This document shows positions 51,221 to 59,790 of a DNA stretch of 64,000 nucleotides, one piece after another (the first letter of the stretch is position 1; every line of letters begins with the position of its first letter). This stretch comes from RPQJ01 sp963696545 (GTDB taxonomy: Bacteria; Pseudomonadota; Gammaproteobacteria; Steroidobacterales; Steroidobacteraceae). The translations under genes were made by a program, and so were the position numbers. The stretch is from NCBI GenBank assembly GCA_963696545.1, contig CAVOKQ010000013.1, positions 124,001 to 188,000 on the forward strand, read 5' to 3'. The notes below the pieces were generated by a model. It saw only the letters and a program-made list of their open reading frames with translations, was not told the origin of the DNA and made no database searches.

Positions 51221-51918
51221 TGCTTCGGGACCGGCGCCGCGGATGGTTCGGCGGGCTTGGGGCCGGGCTTTGAGTCGGGCTTTGAGTCGGGCTTGTCCTG
51301 GCTCTTCGGGTTGATCGTGATCCGGACGCCGCCGGGGTCCGTGCCGCCGGGGTTCGCGGCGACCCGCTGCTTCGCGATGTCGTACACGAGCGTGTTGCCG
51401 CGGATCACGTTGTCGCCGTCGGTCAGCCAGGCGTCGCCGTCGAGCCGCACGACGCCGCCCTGCACGTCGTATTCGATCGACCTGGCGCGCCCCTGCGCCA
51501 GCTGCCGCGTTTCCTTCACGCGCTGCTCGAACTCGGCCGGCGTCCCGCGGATCACTGCCTTTGCGATCTGGTTGTCGCGGAAGGTCACCCTGGCGTCGGA
51601 CGACGTAAGCTTGCCGTCCGGTACGGTGATCCGGACCTGGCCGGTGAGGGTCCACTCCGAGTTCTCGAAATTGAGCCCGGTGGCCGTCGCTTCCTGCGCC
51701 TCGACGATCATCGGGCCCTGCGTGATCTTGACCTGCTTGAACAGCAGCGTGTTCTTCTTGTAGTCGAAGTCCGACGACGCGGCGACGAGCTCGATCGGCA
51801 GGTCCTTCGACGGGCGCGGCAACTCGGGCGCTGCGGCCGCAACCAGGCCTGCCGCAAAGCAGCAGGCGATGGCGGCCGCGAGGCGCGTCCGCGCGGCGTC
51901 AGGGAACGAAGCGGCCAT
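51217..51918 (-). CDS. lptA: LPS transport periplasmic bridge protein
   Basis: The 233-residue exported protein (signal TRLAAAIACCFAAGLVAAAAP) has the OstA/LptA beta-jelly-roll: IELVAASSDFDYKKNTLLFKQVKITQGPMIVEAQEAT and VRLDGDAWLTDGDNVIRGNTLVYDI. Its C-terminus is a Lys/Pro/Ser repeat (DSKPDSKPGPKPAEPSA) not needed for the fold. It forms the bridge that carries LPS across the periplasm. The start overlaps the lptC end by 20 bases. Confidence 0.93.
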   Translation of the reverse strand: MAASFPDAARTRLAAAIACCFAAGLVAAAAPELPRPSKDLPIELVAASSDFDYKKNTLLFKQVKITQGPMIVEAQEATATGLNFENSEWTLTGQVRITVPDGKLTSSDARVTFRDNQIAKAVIRGTPAEFEQRVKETRQLAQGRARSIEYDVQGGVVRLDGDAWLTDGDNVIRGNTLVYDIAKQRVAANPGGTDPGGVRITINPKSQDKPDSKPDSKPGPKPAEPSAAPVPKQ

Positions 51919-52477
51919 TGACGTTCGATTCTAGCTGCAAGGTCCCGGCATTCAACTCGGCGTGCAGGCCACGGGCCTTCAACTCATGTGACCCGAAGTG
52001 GACCGTGACCGGGTCGCGGGTATTCACGATGCCCCGGTCGATGTCGTAGGACACCCGTTCCGTCAGGATCGTCGCCTCCTTCCCCGACTGTTCGCCCGTG
52101 ATCTTCACGGAGCCGCTCAACTCGATCGACTGCCGGTCAGCCGGCATGTGGCCGGACAGTGCCGTCACGTGCCAGATGCCGAAGTCCTTCGTCCGATAGT
52201 CGAGATCCAGGTCCGACAGGTCGACGCTCTGGTCGGAGAGCTGCTGCTCGATCGTCTCGGCGCGGACGACGATGCGCGGCTTGCCGTCCGGACCCATCTC
52301 GGTCAGCGTCGCGTCCGACATGAAGTACCCGCGCTGATCGGCCGCGTCGCCGACCTCGACATCCGAGTCGTCGCGGCCGGACAGCAGGACATACAGCAGC
52401 GCGAGACCGGCGACGCCGGTCAGCACGCTGGTGAGCTGCCGGGTCAGCGGGCGCTTGCGCTTAGCAGCAGGTCGCAT
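51899..52477 (-). CDS. lptC: LPS export inner-membrane anchored protein
   Basis: This 192-residue protein has one N-terminal membrane helix (LTSVLTGVAGLALLYVLLSG) and a periplasmic jelly-roll (GYFMSDATLTEMGPDGKPRIVVRAE, LSGSVKITGEQSGKEATILTERVSYD). It accepts LPS from LptBFG and passes it to LptA. The ATG at 52477 is chosen because it begins just before the membrane helix; it overlaps the end of kdsC by 34 bases. Confidence 0.92.
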   Translation of the reverse strand: MRPAAKRKRPLTRQLTSVLTGVAGLALLYVLLSGRDDSDVEVGDAADQRGYFMSDATLTEMGPDGKPRIVVRAETIEQQLSDQSVDLSDLDLDYRTKDFGIWHVTALSGHMPADRQSIELSGSVKITGEQSGKEATILTERVSYDIDRGIVNTRDPVTVHFGSHELKARGLHAELNAGTLQLESNVNGRFVP

Positions 52478-52938
52478 ACTTCGCGTACCGCTCCGTGTCC
52501 TCCGGGTGAGGAGGTGATCCAGTGCGCCACGTCCTTCGCGGCCGGGTGCGCATCCGCCACGGCGACCGCGAGCCCCGCGGCCCTGAGCATGGGCACGTCG
52601 GGCGAGTCGTCGCCGACGCATGCGGTTGCGCTGGCCGCGATGCCGAGCTCGCGCAGCAGCGCCGCGAGTTCCGCGCCCTTGTCGGCTACGCCCTGTCGCG
52701 TGTGGCGGATGCCGAGCTCCGCGGCGCGCCGGGTGACCGCGGCGGAATCGCGGCCCGAGATGATCGCGACGGCCACTCCGGCGCGCTGCAGGGCCACGAG
52801 CCCCGAGCCGTCCCGGACGTGGAACACCTTGAACTCCTCGCCGGCTGGGGAGATGAACAACCGGCCGTCCGTGAGGACTCCGTCGACGTCCAGCACCAGC
52901 AGGCGGATCCGCCGCGCGCGCTCGAGCACCGCGTCCAC
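52444..52938 (-). CDS. kdsC: 3-deoxy-D-manno-octulosonate 8-phosphate phosphatase
   Basis: This HAD-family C0 phosphatase removes phosphate from KDO-8-P in LPS core synthesis. The 164 residues hold the nucleophile motif LLVLDVDGVLTDGRLF, IISGRDSAAVTRRAAELGI and GDDSPDVPML. The GTG at 52938 is chosen, two bases after the kdsD stop; no ATG lies near. Confidence 0.93.
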   Translation of the reverse strand: MDAVLERARRIRLLVLDVDGVLTDGRLFISPAGEEFKVFHVRDGSGLVALQRAGVAVAIISGRDSAAVTRRAAELGIRHTRQGVADKGAELAALLRELGIAASATACVGDDSPDVPMLRAAGLAVAVADAHPAAKDVAHWITSSPGGHGAVREVCDLLLSASAR

Positions 52939-52940
52939 GG

Positions 52941-53915
52941 CTACATCACTCCGGCACGCAACAGGTCGTGCACGTTCAGTGCACCGACCAGCACGTTCTC
53001 GTCGTCGACGACCGGCAGCGCTGTGATGCGGTGCTGCTCCATCATGTGCACGGCTTCGGCTGCGAGCATCCTGGGCCGCGCGACCTTGCCGCCGGCCGTC
53101 ATCACGTCGCGCATCGGCGTCGAGTGCACGTCGAGCTGCCGGTCGAGCGCACGGCGCAGGTCGCCGTCGGTGAAGATGCCCAGCACGCGCCGCCCTTCGT
53201 CCACGATGGTGGTCATGCCCAGGCCCTTGCGGCTCATTTCGAGCAGCCCGGCGCTGAGCGGCGTGTCGGGGCCCACGGCCGGCAGCTCGTCGCCCCGTCG
53301 CATCACTTCCTCGACGTGCAGCAGCAGGCGCCGGCCAAGGCTGCCGCCCGGGTGCGAGCGGGCGAAATCCTCTTCGGTGAAGCCGCGCGCCTCCAGCACG
53401 GCGACCGCGAGCGCGTCGCCCATCGCCAGCGTCGCGGTGGTGCTGGCCGTCGGCGCCAGGTTGAGCGGGCAGGCTTCCTCCGGGACGCTGACGTCGAGCG
53501 TGACGGTTGCGTACCGGGACAACGTCGAGGCCCGGTTGCCCGTGAGCGCGATCAGCGGCACGTCGAGCCGCTTCAGCAGCGGCAGGATCGTCAGCAGTTC
53601 CTCGGTCTCGCCCGAATTGGACAGCGCGATCACGACATCGCGCGCGGTAATCATCCCGATGTCGCCGTGGCTCGCCTCTGCCGGGTGCAGGAAGAACGAC
53701 GGTGTGCCGGTGCTCGCGAGCGTGGCGGCGATCTTGCTGCCGACGTGACCGGACTTGCCCATGCCGGTAACTACGACGCGTCCCTCGCAGGCAAGCAGCA
53801 GGCCACAGGCCCGCGTGAAGTCCGCGCCAAGGCGGTCCACCAGGGCTGCAACGGCCCCGGCTTCGGTCGTGAGCACCCGTCGGCCGCGGGCGATGAGCTG
53901 GTCGGAGGAGGGCAT
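52941..53915 (-). CDS. kdsD: D-arabinose-5-phosphate isomerase
   Basis: The enzyme makes arabinose-5-phosphate, the first KDO precursor. The 324-residue protein has a SIS domain (VVVTGMGKSGHVGSKIAATLASTGTPSFFLHP, ALSNSGETEELL), the SHPGGSLGRRLL segment, and two CBS domains at the C-terminus (VGPDTPLSAGLLEMSRKGLGMTTIVDEG; VGALNVHDLL). The ATG at 53915 was chosen over a GTG two codons before. It begins the kdsDC-lptCAB-rpoN-hpf-rapZ series, divergent from ibaG. Confidence 0.95.
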   Translation of the reverse strand: MPSSDQLIARGRRVLTTEAGAVAALVDRLGADFTRACGLLLACEGRVVVTGMGKSGHVGSKIAATLASTGTPSFFLHPAEASHGDIGMITARDVVIALSNSGETEELLTILPLLKRLDVPLIALTGNRASTLSRYATVTLDVSVPEEACPLNLAPTASTTATLAMGDALAVAVLEARGFTEEDFARSHPGGSLGRRLLLHVEEVMRRGDELPAVGPDTPLSAGLLEMSRKGLGMTTIVDEGRRVLGIFTDGDLRRALDRQLDVHSTPMRDVMTAGGKVARPRMLAAEAVHMMEQHRITALPVVDDENVLVGALNVHDLLRAGVM

Positions 53916-54001
53916 GCCCACAGTCTACAGCGTCGTGCCCACAGCCTTCCTGACGTTCCCGGGTTAAACTGGCAGACCCCACTCCCCAAGGCCACCGAAC
54001 C

Positions 54002-54256
54002 ATGACCGCCGACGAGGTGACCCGTTTGATCCGCGCGGGCCTGCCCGACGCCGAAATCCGGGTGATGACAGAGGACGACACTCACTTCGAGGCCGTCGTG
54101 ATCGATCCGCAGTTCGAAGGCAAACGGTCGCTGCAGCGGCACCAGCTGGTGTACGAGGCCCTGGGCCAGCGCATGGGACGCGAAATTCACGCCCTCACGA
54201 TCCAGGCCTGCACGCCCGCCGAGTGGCAGGCCGTGCGCGGCCCCGCCGCCCGCTGA
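54002..54256 (+). CDS. ibaG: BolA family protein, IbaG type
   Basis: The 84-residue protein has the BolA fold: TRLIRAGLPDAEIRVMTEDDTHFEAVVIDPQFEGKRSLQRHQLVYEALG with His in RHQLVYEALG. IbaG (YrbA) proteins bind Fe-S glutaredoxin and affect acid resistance. Its place directly before murA, here 13 bases apart, is conserved in gammaproteobacteria and supports the call. Confidence 0.92.
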   Translation: MTADEVTRLIRAGLPDAEIRVMTEDDTHFEAVVIDPQFEGKRSLQRHQLVYEALGQRMGREIHALTIQACTPAEWQAVRGPAAR

Positions 54257-54269
54257 CCGGAGCCGCACG

Positions 54270-55538
<1,269 letters not shown>

Positions 55539-55776
55539 AGTGAAAACCGTAGGTTAGGAGTGGGTGAGCAGTGACTGGTGAATAGTGGATGGTAGTGACA
55601 CCGGGCCGGCCGACGCTGTCAGCCTCCAACCTCCGGCTATCCACGGCTCACTATCCACGATCCGCTTCCATTCCCGCTCCTGAGCCGGCCGCGCCGATTC
55701 GCTATAATTCCTCGTTGCCCGCGGCGGCCGTTCCGATCGCCCCGGCAGCACCCGAGTCCGCCGAGGAGATCGCTGG
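55539..55776. repeat. Repeat-bearing intergenic region with the petABC promoter
   Basis: The 238-bp gap holds AGTGACTGGTGAATAGTGGATGGTAGTGAC facing GGCTATCCACGGCTCACTATCCACG as a loose inverted repeat, the same word type as in the pgk-pyk gap. A perfect TATAAT lies at 55703-55708 but the -35 box is weak. The next gene is petA at 55777, so this -10 box is the likely bc1 promoter. Confidence 0.6.
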
Positions 55777-56367
55777 ATGACCGAAGAAGTCGATACGGGC
55801 AGGCGTCACTTCCTGACCGTCGCCACCATTGCGACCGGTGCCGTCGGCGCCGCGTTCGTCGCCGTTCCGTTCCTGGCGTCCTGGAAGCCGAGCGCCCGTG
55901 CCAAGGCCATGGGCGCGCCGGTCGAAGTGGACATCGGCAAGCTCGACCCGGGCGGCATGCTGAAGGTGGAGTGGCGCGGCAAGGCGATCTACGTCGTCAA
56001 CCGCACCCCGCAGATGCTGGCCCAGCTCGAAGGAGTTGACGGCAAGCTGCGCGATCCAGGCTCGAACGAGTCCGAGCAGCCCGAGTTCGCCAAGAACCCG
56101 GCGCGGGCGCTGAAGCCCGAGTACCTGGTGCTGGTCGGCGTCTGCACGCACCTCGGTTGCGCGCCGCTCGACAAGTTCAGCAAGGGCGACGTGACCGTCG
56201 CCGCCGACTGGCCGGGCGGCTTCTTCTGCCCGTGCCACGGCTCCAAGTTCGACCTGTCGGGCCGCGTCTTCAAGGACGTGCCGGCGCCGACCAACCTGCC
56301 GGTGCCGCCGTACAGCTTCCTGAGCGATACGCGGATCCTCATCGGCGCCGAAGCGGGGAAAGCGTGA
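55777..56367 (+). CDS. petA: Ubiquinol-cytochrome c reductase, Rieske iron-sulfur subunit
   Basis: This bc1 complex subunit moves electrons from ubiquinol to cytochrome c1. The 196 residues have a twin-arginine-type N-terminus (TGRRHFLTVATIATGAVGAAFVAVPFLASW) that stays as membrane anchor. The [2Fe-2S] ligands lie in CTHLGCAPLDKF and FFCPCHGSKFDLSG. The stop overlaps the petB start as TGATG. Confidence 0.97.
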   Translation: MTEEVDTGRRHFLTVATIATGAVGAAFVAVPFLASWKPSARAKAMGAPVEVDIGKLDPGGMLKVEWRGKAIYVVNRTPQMLAQLEGVDGKLRDPGSNESEQPEFAKNPARALKPEYLVLVGVCTHLGCAPLDKFSKGDVTVAADWPGGFFCPCHGSKFDLSGRVFKDVPAPTNLPVPPYSFLSDTRILIGAEAGKA

Positions 56368-57629
56368 TGGGCAGCAGCAGCCACACCGCCAGGGCCGGCG
56401 GCGGGCGCCTCGCGGCGCTCACGGCCTGGATCGACGACCGGTTCCCGATGACCAAGCTCTGGAAGGAGCAGGTCTCGGAGTACTACGCGCCGAAGAACAT
56501 GAACTTCTGGTACTTCTTCGGCTCGCTCGCGATGCTGGTGCTGGTACTGCAGATCGTGACCGGCATCTTCCTCACGATGAACTACAAGCCCTCGGCGGCC
56601 GAGGCGTTCGGTTCCGTCGAGTACATCATGCGCGACGTGGACTGGGGCTGGCTGATCCGGTACATGCACTCGACCGGGGCGTCGGCGTTCTTCATCGTCG
56701 TCTACCTGCACATGTTCCGCGCAATGCTGTACGGCTCGTACCAGAAGCCGCGCGAGCTGCTGTGGATCTTCGGCATGCTGATCTACTTCGCGCTGATGGC
56801 CGAGGCGTTCTTCGGCTACCTGCTGCCGTGGGGCAACATGTCGTACTGGGGTGCGCAGGTGATCGTGTCGCTGTTCGGCGCGATCCCGGTGGTCGGCGAC
56901 TCGCTGACCGAGTGGATCCGCGGCGACTTCTACATCTCCGACGTCACGCTGAACCGCTTCTTCGCGCTGCACGTGATCGCGATCCCGCTGGTGCTGGTGT
57001 TCCTGGTGATCGCCCACCTGATGGCGTTGCACGAGGTTGGCTCGAACAACCCGGACGGCGTCGACATCAAGAAGGTCAAGGGCCCCGACGGCATCCCGCT
57101 CGACGGCATCGCGTTCCACCCGTACTACACGGTCAAGGACCTGGTCGGCGTGGGCGTGTTCCTGATCATCTTCAGCCTGGTGATCTTCTACGCGCCGACG
57201 ATGGGCGGCTATTTCCTCGAGCACGCGAACTTCGACCCGGCGAACTCGCTGCAGACGCCGCCGCACATCGCGCCGGTGTGGTACTTCACGCCGTTCTACG
57301 CGATCCTGCGCGCGGTGCCGAGCAAGTCGCTCGGTGCGCTGCTGATGGGCGCCGCGGTGATGCTGTTCGTGTTCCTGCCGTGGCTGGACCGCAGCAAGGT
57401 GAAGTCGATCCGCTACCGCGGGCCGATCTTCAAGTTCTTCCTGGCCGCGTTCGCGATCAGCTTCCTCGCACTCGGCTACCTCGGCCTGCAGCCGGCCACG
57501 CCGCTCTACACGAACCTGGCGCGGCTCTTCGCGGTCGTCTATTTCGCGTTCTTCCTGCTGATGCCGTGGTACACGAGCATCGACAAGACCAAGCCCGTGC
57601 CCACGAGGGTCACCTACCATGCGCACTAA
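56367..57629 (+). CDS. petB: Ubiquinol-cytochrome c reductase, cytochrome b subunit
   Basis: The 420-residue integral membrane protein holds both haem b groups and the quinone sites. It has eight helices, with WGWLIRYMHSTGASAFFIVVYLHMFRAMLYGSY (two histidines), LLPWGNMSYWGAQVI, FFALHVIAIPLVLVFLVIAHLMALH (two more histidines), and the Qo-site region TPPHIAPVWYFTPFYAILRAVP. PEWY is here PVWY. The ATG at 56367 overlaps the petA stop and the end overlaps petC by 11 bases. Confidence 0.97.
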   Translation: MGSSSHTARAGGGRLAALTAWIDDRFPMTKLWKEQVSEYYAPKNMNFWYFFGSLAMLVLVLQIVTGIFLTMNYKPSAAEAFGSVEYIMRDVDWGWLIRYMHSTGASAFFIVVYLHMFRAMLYGSYQKPRELLWIFGMLIYFALMAEAFFGYLLPWGNMSYWGAQVIVSLFGAIPVVGDSLTEWIRGDFYISDVTLNRFFALHVIAIPLVLVFLVIAHLMALHEVGSNNPDGVDIKKVKGPDGIPLDGIAFHPYYTVKDLVGVGVFLIIFSLVIFYAPTMGGYFLEHANFDPANSLQTPPHIAPVWYFTPFYAILRAVPSKSLGALLMGAAVMLFVFLPWLDRSKVKSIRYRGPIFKFFLAAFAISFLALGYLGLQPATPLYTNLARLFAVVYFAFFLLMPWYTSIDKTKPVPTRVTYHAH

Positions 57630-58356
57630 GCTTCTCGTCCTTCTCGCGGCGCTGGCTCCCGCGGCGGCGTTCGCGGCCGGCGGCGAGGCGCACCTCGAGC
57701 ACGCCGGCAACGACGTCGGCAACAGGGCCTCGCTGCAGCGCGGCGCGTCGCACTTCGTGAACTACTGCCTCGGCTGCCACTCCGCCAAGTACGTGCGCTA
57801 CAACCGCGTCGCGACGGACCTCGGCATCACCGAGGCCCAGTTGATCGACAACCTGATGTTCACGGGCGAGCGTCCGCACGACACGATGAAGATCGGCATC
57901 AACCCGGACGAAGCGAAGCGCTGGTTCGGCGTGGTGCCGCCCGACCTGTCGCTGATCGCGCGCGCCAGGGGTACGGACTACCTGTATACGTTCCTGAAGT
58001 CGTTCTATGCCGACCCGGCGAAGCCGACCGGCGTGAACAACATCGTGCTGCCCGGCACTGCGATGCCGCACGTGCTGTGGGAGCTGCAGGGCGTGCAGGA
58101 GGCGGTCTGGGAAGGCCACGTCGATGCGCAGGGAAATGCGCAGAAGCAATTCAAGGAGTTCAAGCCGGGCACTGGCAAGCTCTCCGCCGAGGAATACGAC
58201 CAGTTCGTCCGCGACACGGTGAACTTCCTCGAGTACATCGGCGAGCCCGCGCAGCTGCAGCGCACGCGGCTCGGTTTCCCGGTGCTCGCGTTCCTCGTCT
58301 TCTTCACGCTGCTCGCGTGGCTGCTGAAGAAGGAGTACTGGAAGGACGTAAAGTGA
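57619..58356 (+). CDS. petC: Ubiquinol-cytochrome c reductase, cytochrome c1 subunit
   Basis: The 245-residue protein has a signal peptide (MRTKLLVLLAALAPAAAFAAGG), the haem-binding CLGCHSAKYVRYNR (CxxCH), a PPDLSLIARARGTDYLYTFLKSFY segment, the axial methionine region LPGTAMPHVLWELQG, and a C-terminal membrane helix (FPVLAFLVFFTLLAWLLKKEYW). It completes the petABC operon and is followed after seven bases by a perfect palindrome. Confidence 0.96.
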   Translation: MRTKLLVLLAALAPAAAFAAGGEAHLEHAGNDVGNRASLQRGASHFVNYCLGCHSAKYVRYNRVATDLGITEAQLIDNLMFTGERPHDTMKIGINPDEAKRWFGVVPPDLSLIARARGTDYLYTFLKSFYADPAKPTGVNNIVLPGTAMPHVLWELQGVQEAVWEGHVDAQGNAQKQFKEFKPGTGKLSAEEYDQFVRDTVNFLEYIGEPAQLQRTRLGFPVLAFLVFFTLLAWLLKKEYWKDVK

Positions 58357-58362
58357 GAATAC

Positions 58363-58408
58363 GGGGACATTCTCCTTTTCCGCGAGCGCGGAAAAGGAGA
58401 ATGTCCCC
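58363..58408. repeat. Perfect 22-bp inverted repeat between petC and sspA
   Basis: The arms GGGGACATTCTCCTTTTCCG(CG) at 58363-58384 and their inverse at 58387-58408 are perfect and separated by two bases, giving a very strong hairpin. It starts seven bases after petC and ends seven bases before the sspA ATG, so it may act on both messages. It differs in sequence from the GGTGCC elements. Confidence 0.9.
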
Positions 58409-58414
58409 TTGGTT

Positions 58415-59015
58415 ATGATGACGCTCTTTTCCCGCGGGGATGATCCGCACTGCCACCGTGTGCGGATCGTCGTCGCGGCGAAGAGCCTGCCGGTGCGCAT
58501 CGTCGAGTCCGATCCGGCGCGCCCGCCGGAGGACCTGATCGACCTCAATCCCTACCAGTCGGTACCGACACTGGTGGACCGGGACCTGGTCGTCTACGAG
58601 GCCGGGATCATCTGCGAGTACCTCGACGAGCGCTTTCCCTCGCCGCCGATGGTCGCGGCGGACCCGGGCGCCCGGGCCCAGGCCCGCGTCGCGCTGCACC
58701 GCATCGAGCAGGACTGGTACTCGCTGGTGCCCGCGCTCGAGTCGGGTGAGCGCCGCGAGCAGCAGCGGCAGCGTCGCGTGCTGCTCGAGAGCATCGTCGC
58801 ATCCGAGCCGCTGTTCCGCGTGCGCCCCTGGTTCCTCTCCGACCAGTTCTCGCTGCTCGACGCGTCGGTCGCGCCGATCCTGTGGCGGCTGCGGGCACTG
58901 GCAGGTCGAGTTGCCCGGTTCGGCGCAGGCGGTGGACCGCTACTCGAAGCGCGTGTTCGCGCACCCGGCGTTTCGCGCCAGCCTGAGCGAGGCAGAGCTG
59001 GAAATGCACGCGTGA
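58415..59015 (+). pseudogene. sspA: Stringent starvation protein A, disrupted by one frameshift
   Basis: SspA is a glutathione-transferase-like protein that binds RNA polymerase under starvation. The N-terminal part (MMTLFSRGDDPHCHRVRIVVAAK to DASVAPILWRLRAL) is well conserved. The natural C-terminus (QVELPGSAQAVDRYSKRVFA to AELEMHA) is one base out of frame from about 58900, where one extra G is present. Removing it gives about 199 residues, near the E. coli length, with a TGA at 59013-59015 overlapping sspB. Left as it is, the frame runs on into sspB and looks like a fusion, which I judge an artefact. Confidence 0.88.
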
Positions 59016-59413
59016 AGTCGCGCAAGCCCTACCTGCTGCGCGCGATACACGAGTGGATCAGCGACAGCGACTGCACGCCGCACGTCGTCGTCGATGCCGG
59101 GATCACCGGCGTGGACGTGCCGCGCCAGTACGTGCGCGAAGGCAAGATCATCCTGAACGTCAGCTGGAACGCCACCGCAAACCTGCGGATGGGCGCCGAC
59201 GAGCTGAGCTTCAGCGGACGCTTTGGCGGCACCAGCATGATGGTGCACGTACCGATCGACGCCGTGCTCGCGATCTACGCGCGCGAGACCGGGCAGGGCA
59301 TGATCTTCGGCGACGAAGACGGCGGGCCCGCGCCGACACCGCCCGCGGACACGCCGCCGGAGCCGCCAGCGAAGCCGGCCGGGTCGCGGGCGAAGCTCAA
59401 GGTAGTGAAGTAG
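59012..59413 (+). CDS. sspB: ClpXP protease adaptor, SspB family
   Basis: SspB brings ssrA-tagged proteins to ClpXP. The 133-residue protein (GTG start overlapping the sspA TGA by GTGA) has the binding fold KPYLLRAIHEWISDSDCTPHVVVDAG, RQYVREGKIILNVSWNATANLRMG and FGGTSMMVHVPIDAVLAIYARETGQGMIF. A flexible acidic/proline linker (EDGGPAPTPPADTPP) leads to the ClpX-binding tail RAKLKVVK. It normally follows sspA, as here. Confidence 0.95.
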   Translation: MKSRKPYLLRAIHEWISDSDCTPHVVVDAGITGVDVPRQYVREGKIILNVSWNATANLRMGADELSFSGRFGGTSMMVHVPIDAVLAIYARETGQGMIFGDEDGGPAPTPPADTPPEPPAKPAGSRAKLKVVK

Positions 59414-59418
59414 GCCGA

Positions 59419-59790
59419 TTACCCGATCCGGAACGCATCACGGATCCATTCGATGCGAGTCGTTCCGGTCGCGCCGTCCAGCGCCACGACGTCGAAGCGC
59501 ACCGGCAGCGCGCGGAGGTCCGGTCTCGTCAGCATCAGGTGACGGGCTGCGTGCGCGAATCGCCGCTGCTTCTTTGGACCCACGCTTGCGGCGGCCCCGC
59601 CGAACTCACCGGACGATCGCAGCCGGACCTCGACCAGTACCAGCGTGCGCCCGTCGAGCATCACCAGGTCGATCTCGCCGCCGCGGCAGCGGTAGTTGCG
59701 CTCGAGCAGCTCGAGTCCCTGTGACTCGAGATGACGCGCAGCCTCGTCCTCGCCGCGCTGCCCGACGCTCCGCGTCGTCTCAGGGCACAC
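59419..59790 (-). CDS. yraN: YraN family (UPF0102) endonuclease-like protein
   Basis: The 123-residue protein has the Holliday-junction-resolvase-like fold of UPF0102: GQRGEDEAARHLESQGLELLERNYRCRGGEIDLVMLDGRTLVLVEVRLRSSGEFGG, including the E-x-D and E-V-(K/R) residues of the nuclease site. The GTG at 59790, which overlaps the lpoA end by 11 bases, is preferred to an upstream ATG that would lie deep in lpoA. No activity is established for the family. Confidence 0.9.
   Translation of the reverse strand: MCPETTRSVGQRGEDEAARHLESQGLELLERNYRCRGGEIDLVMLDGRTLVLVEVRLRSSGEFGGAAASVGPKKQRRFAHAARHLMLTRPDLRALPVRFDVVALDGATGTTRIEWIRDAFRIG

Noticed and set aside
58409..59413. A natural SspA-SspB fusion protein
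   Set aside because: The proper SspA C-terminus and its stop are intact in another frame and overlap the sspB start, so a one-base insertion explains the fusion better.
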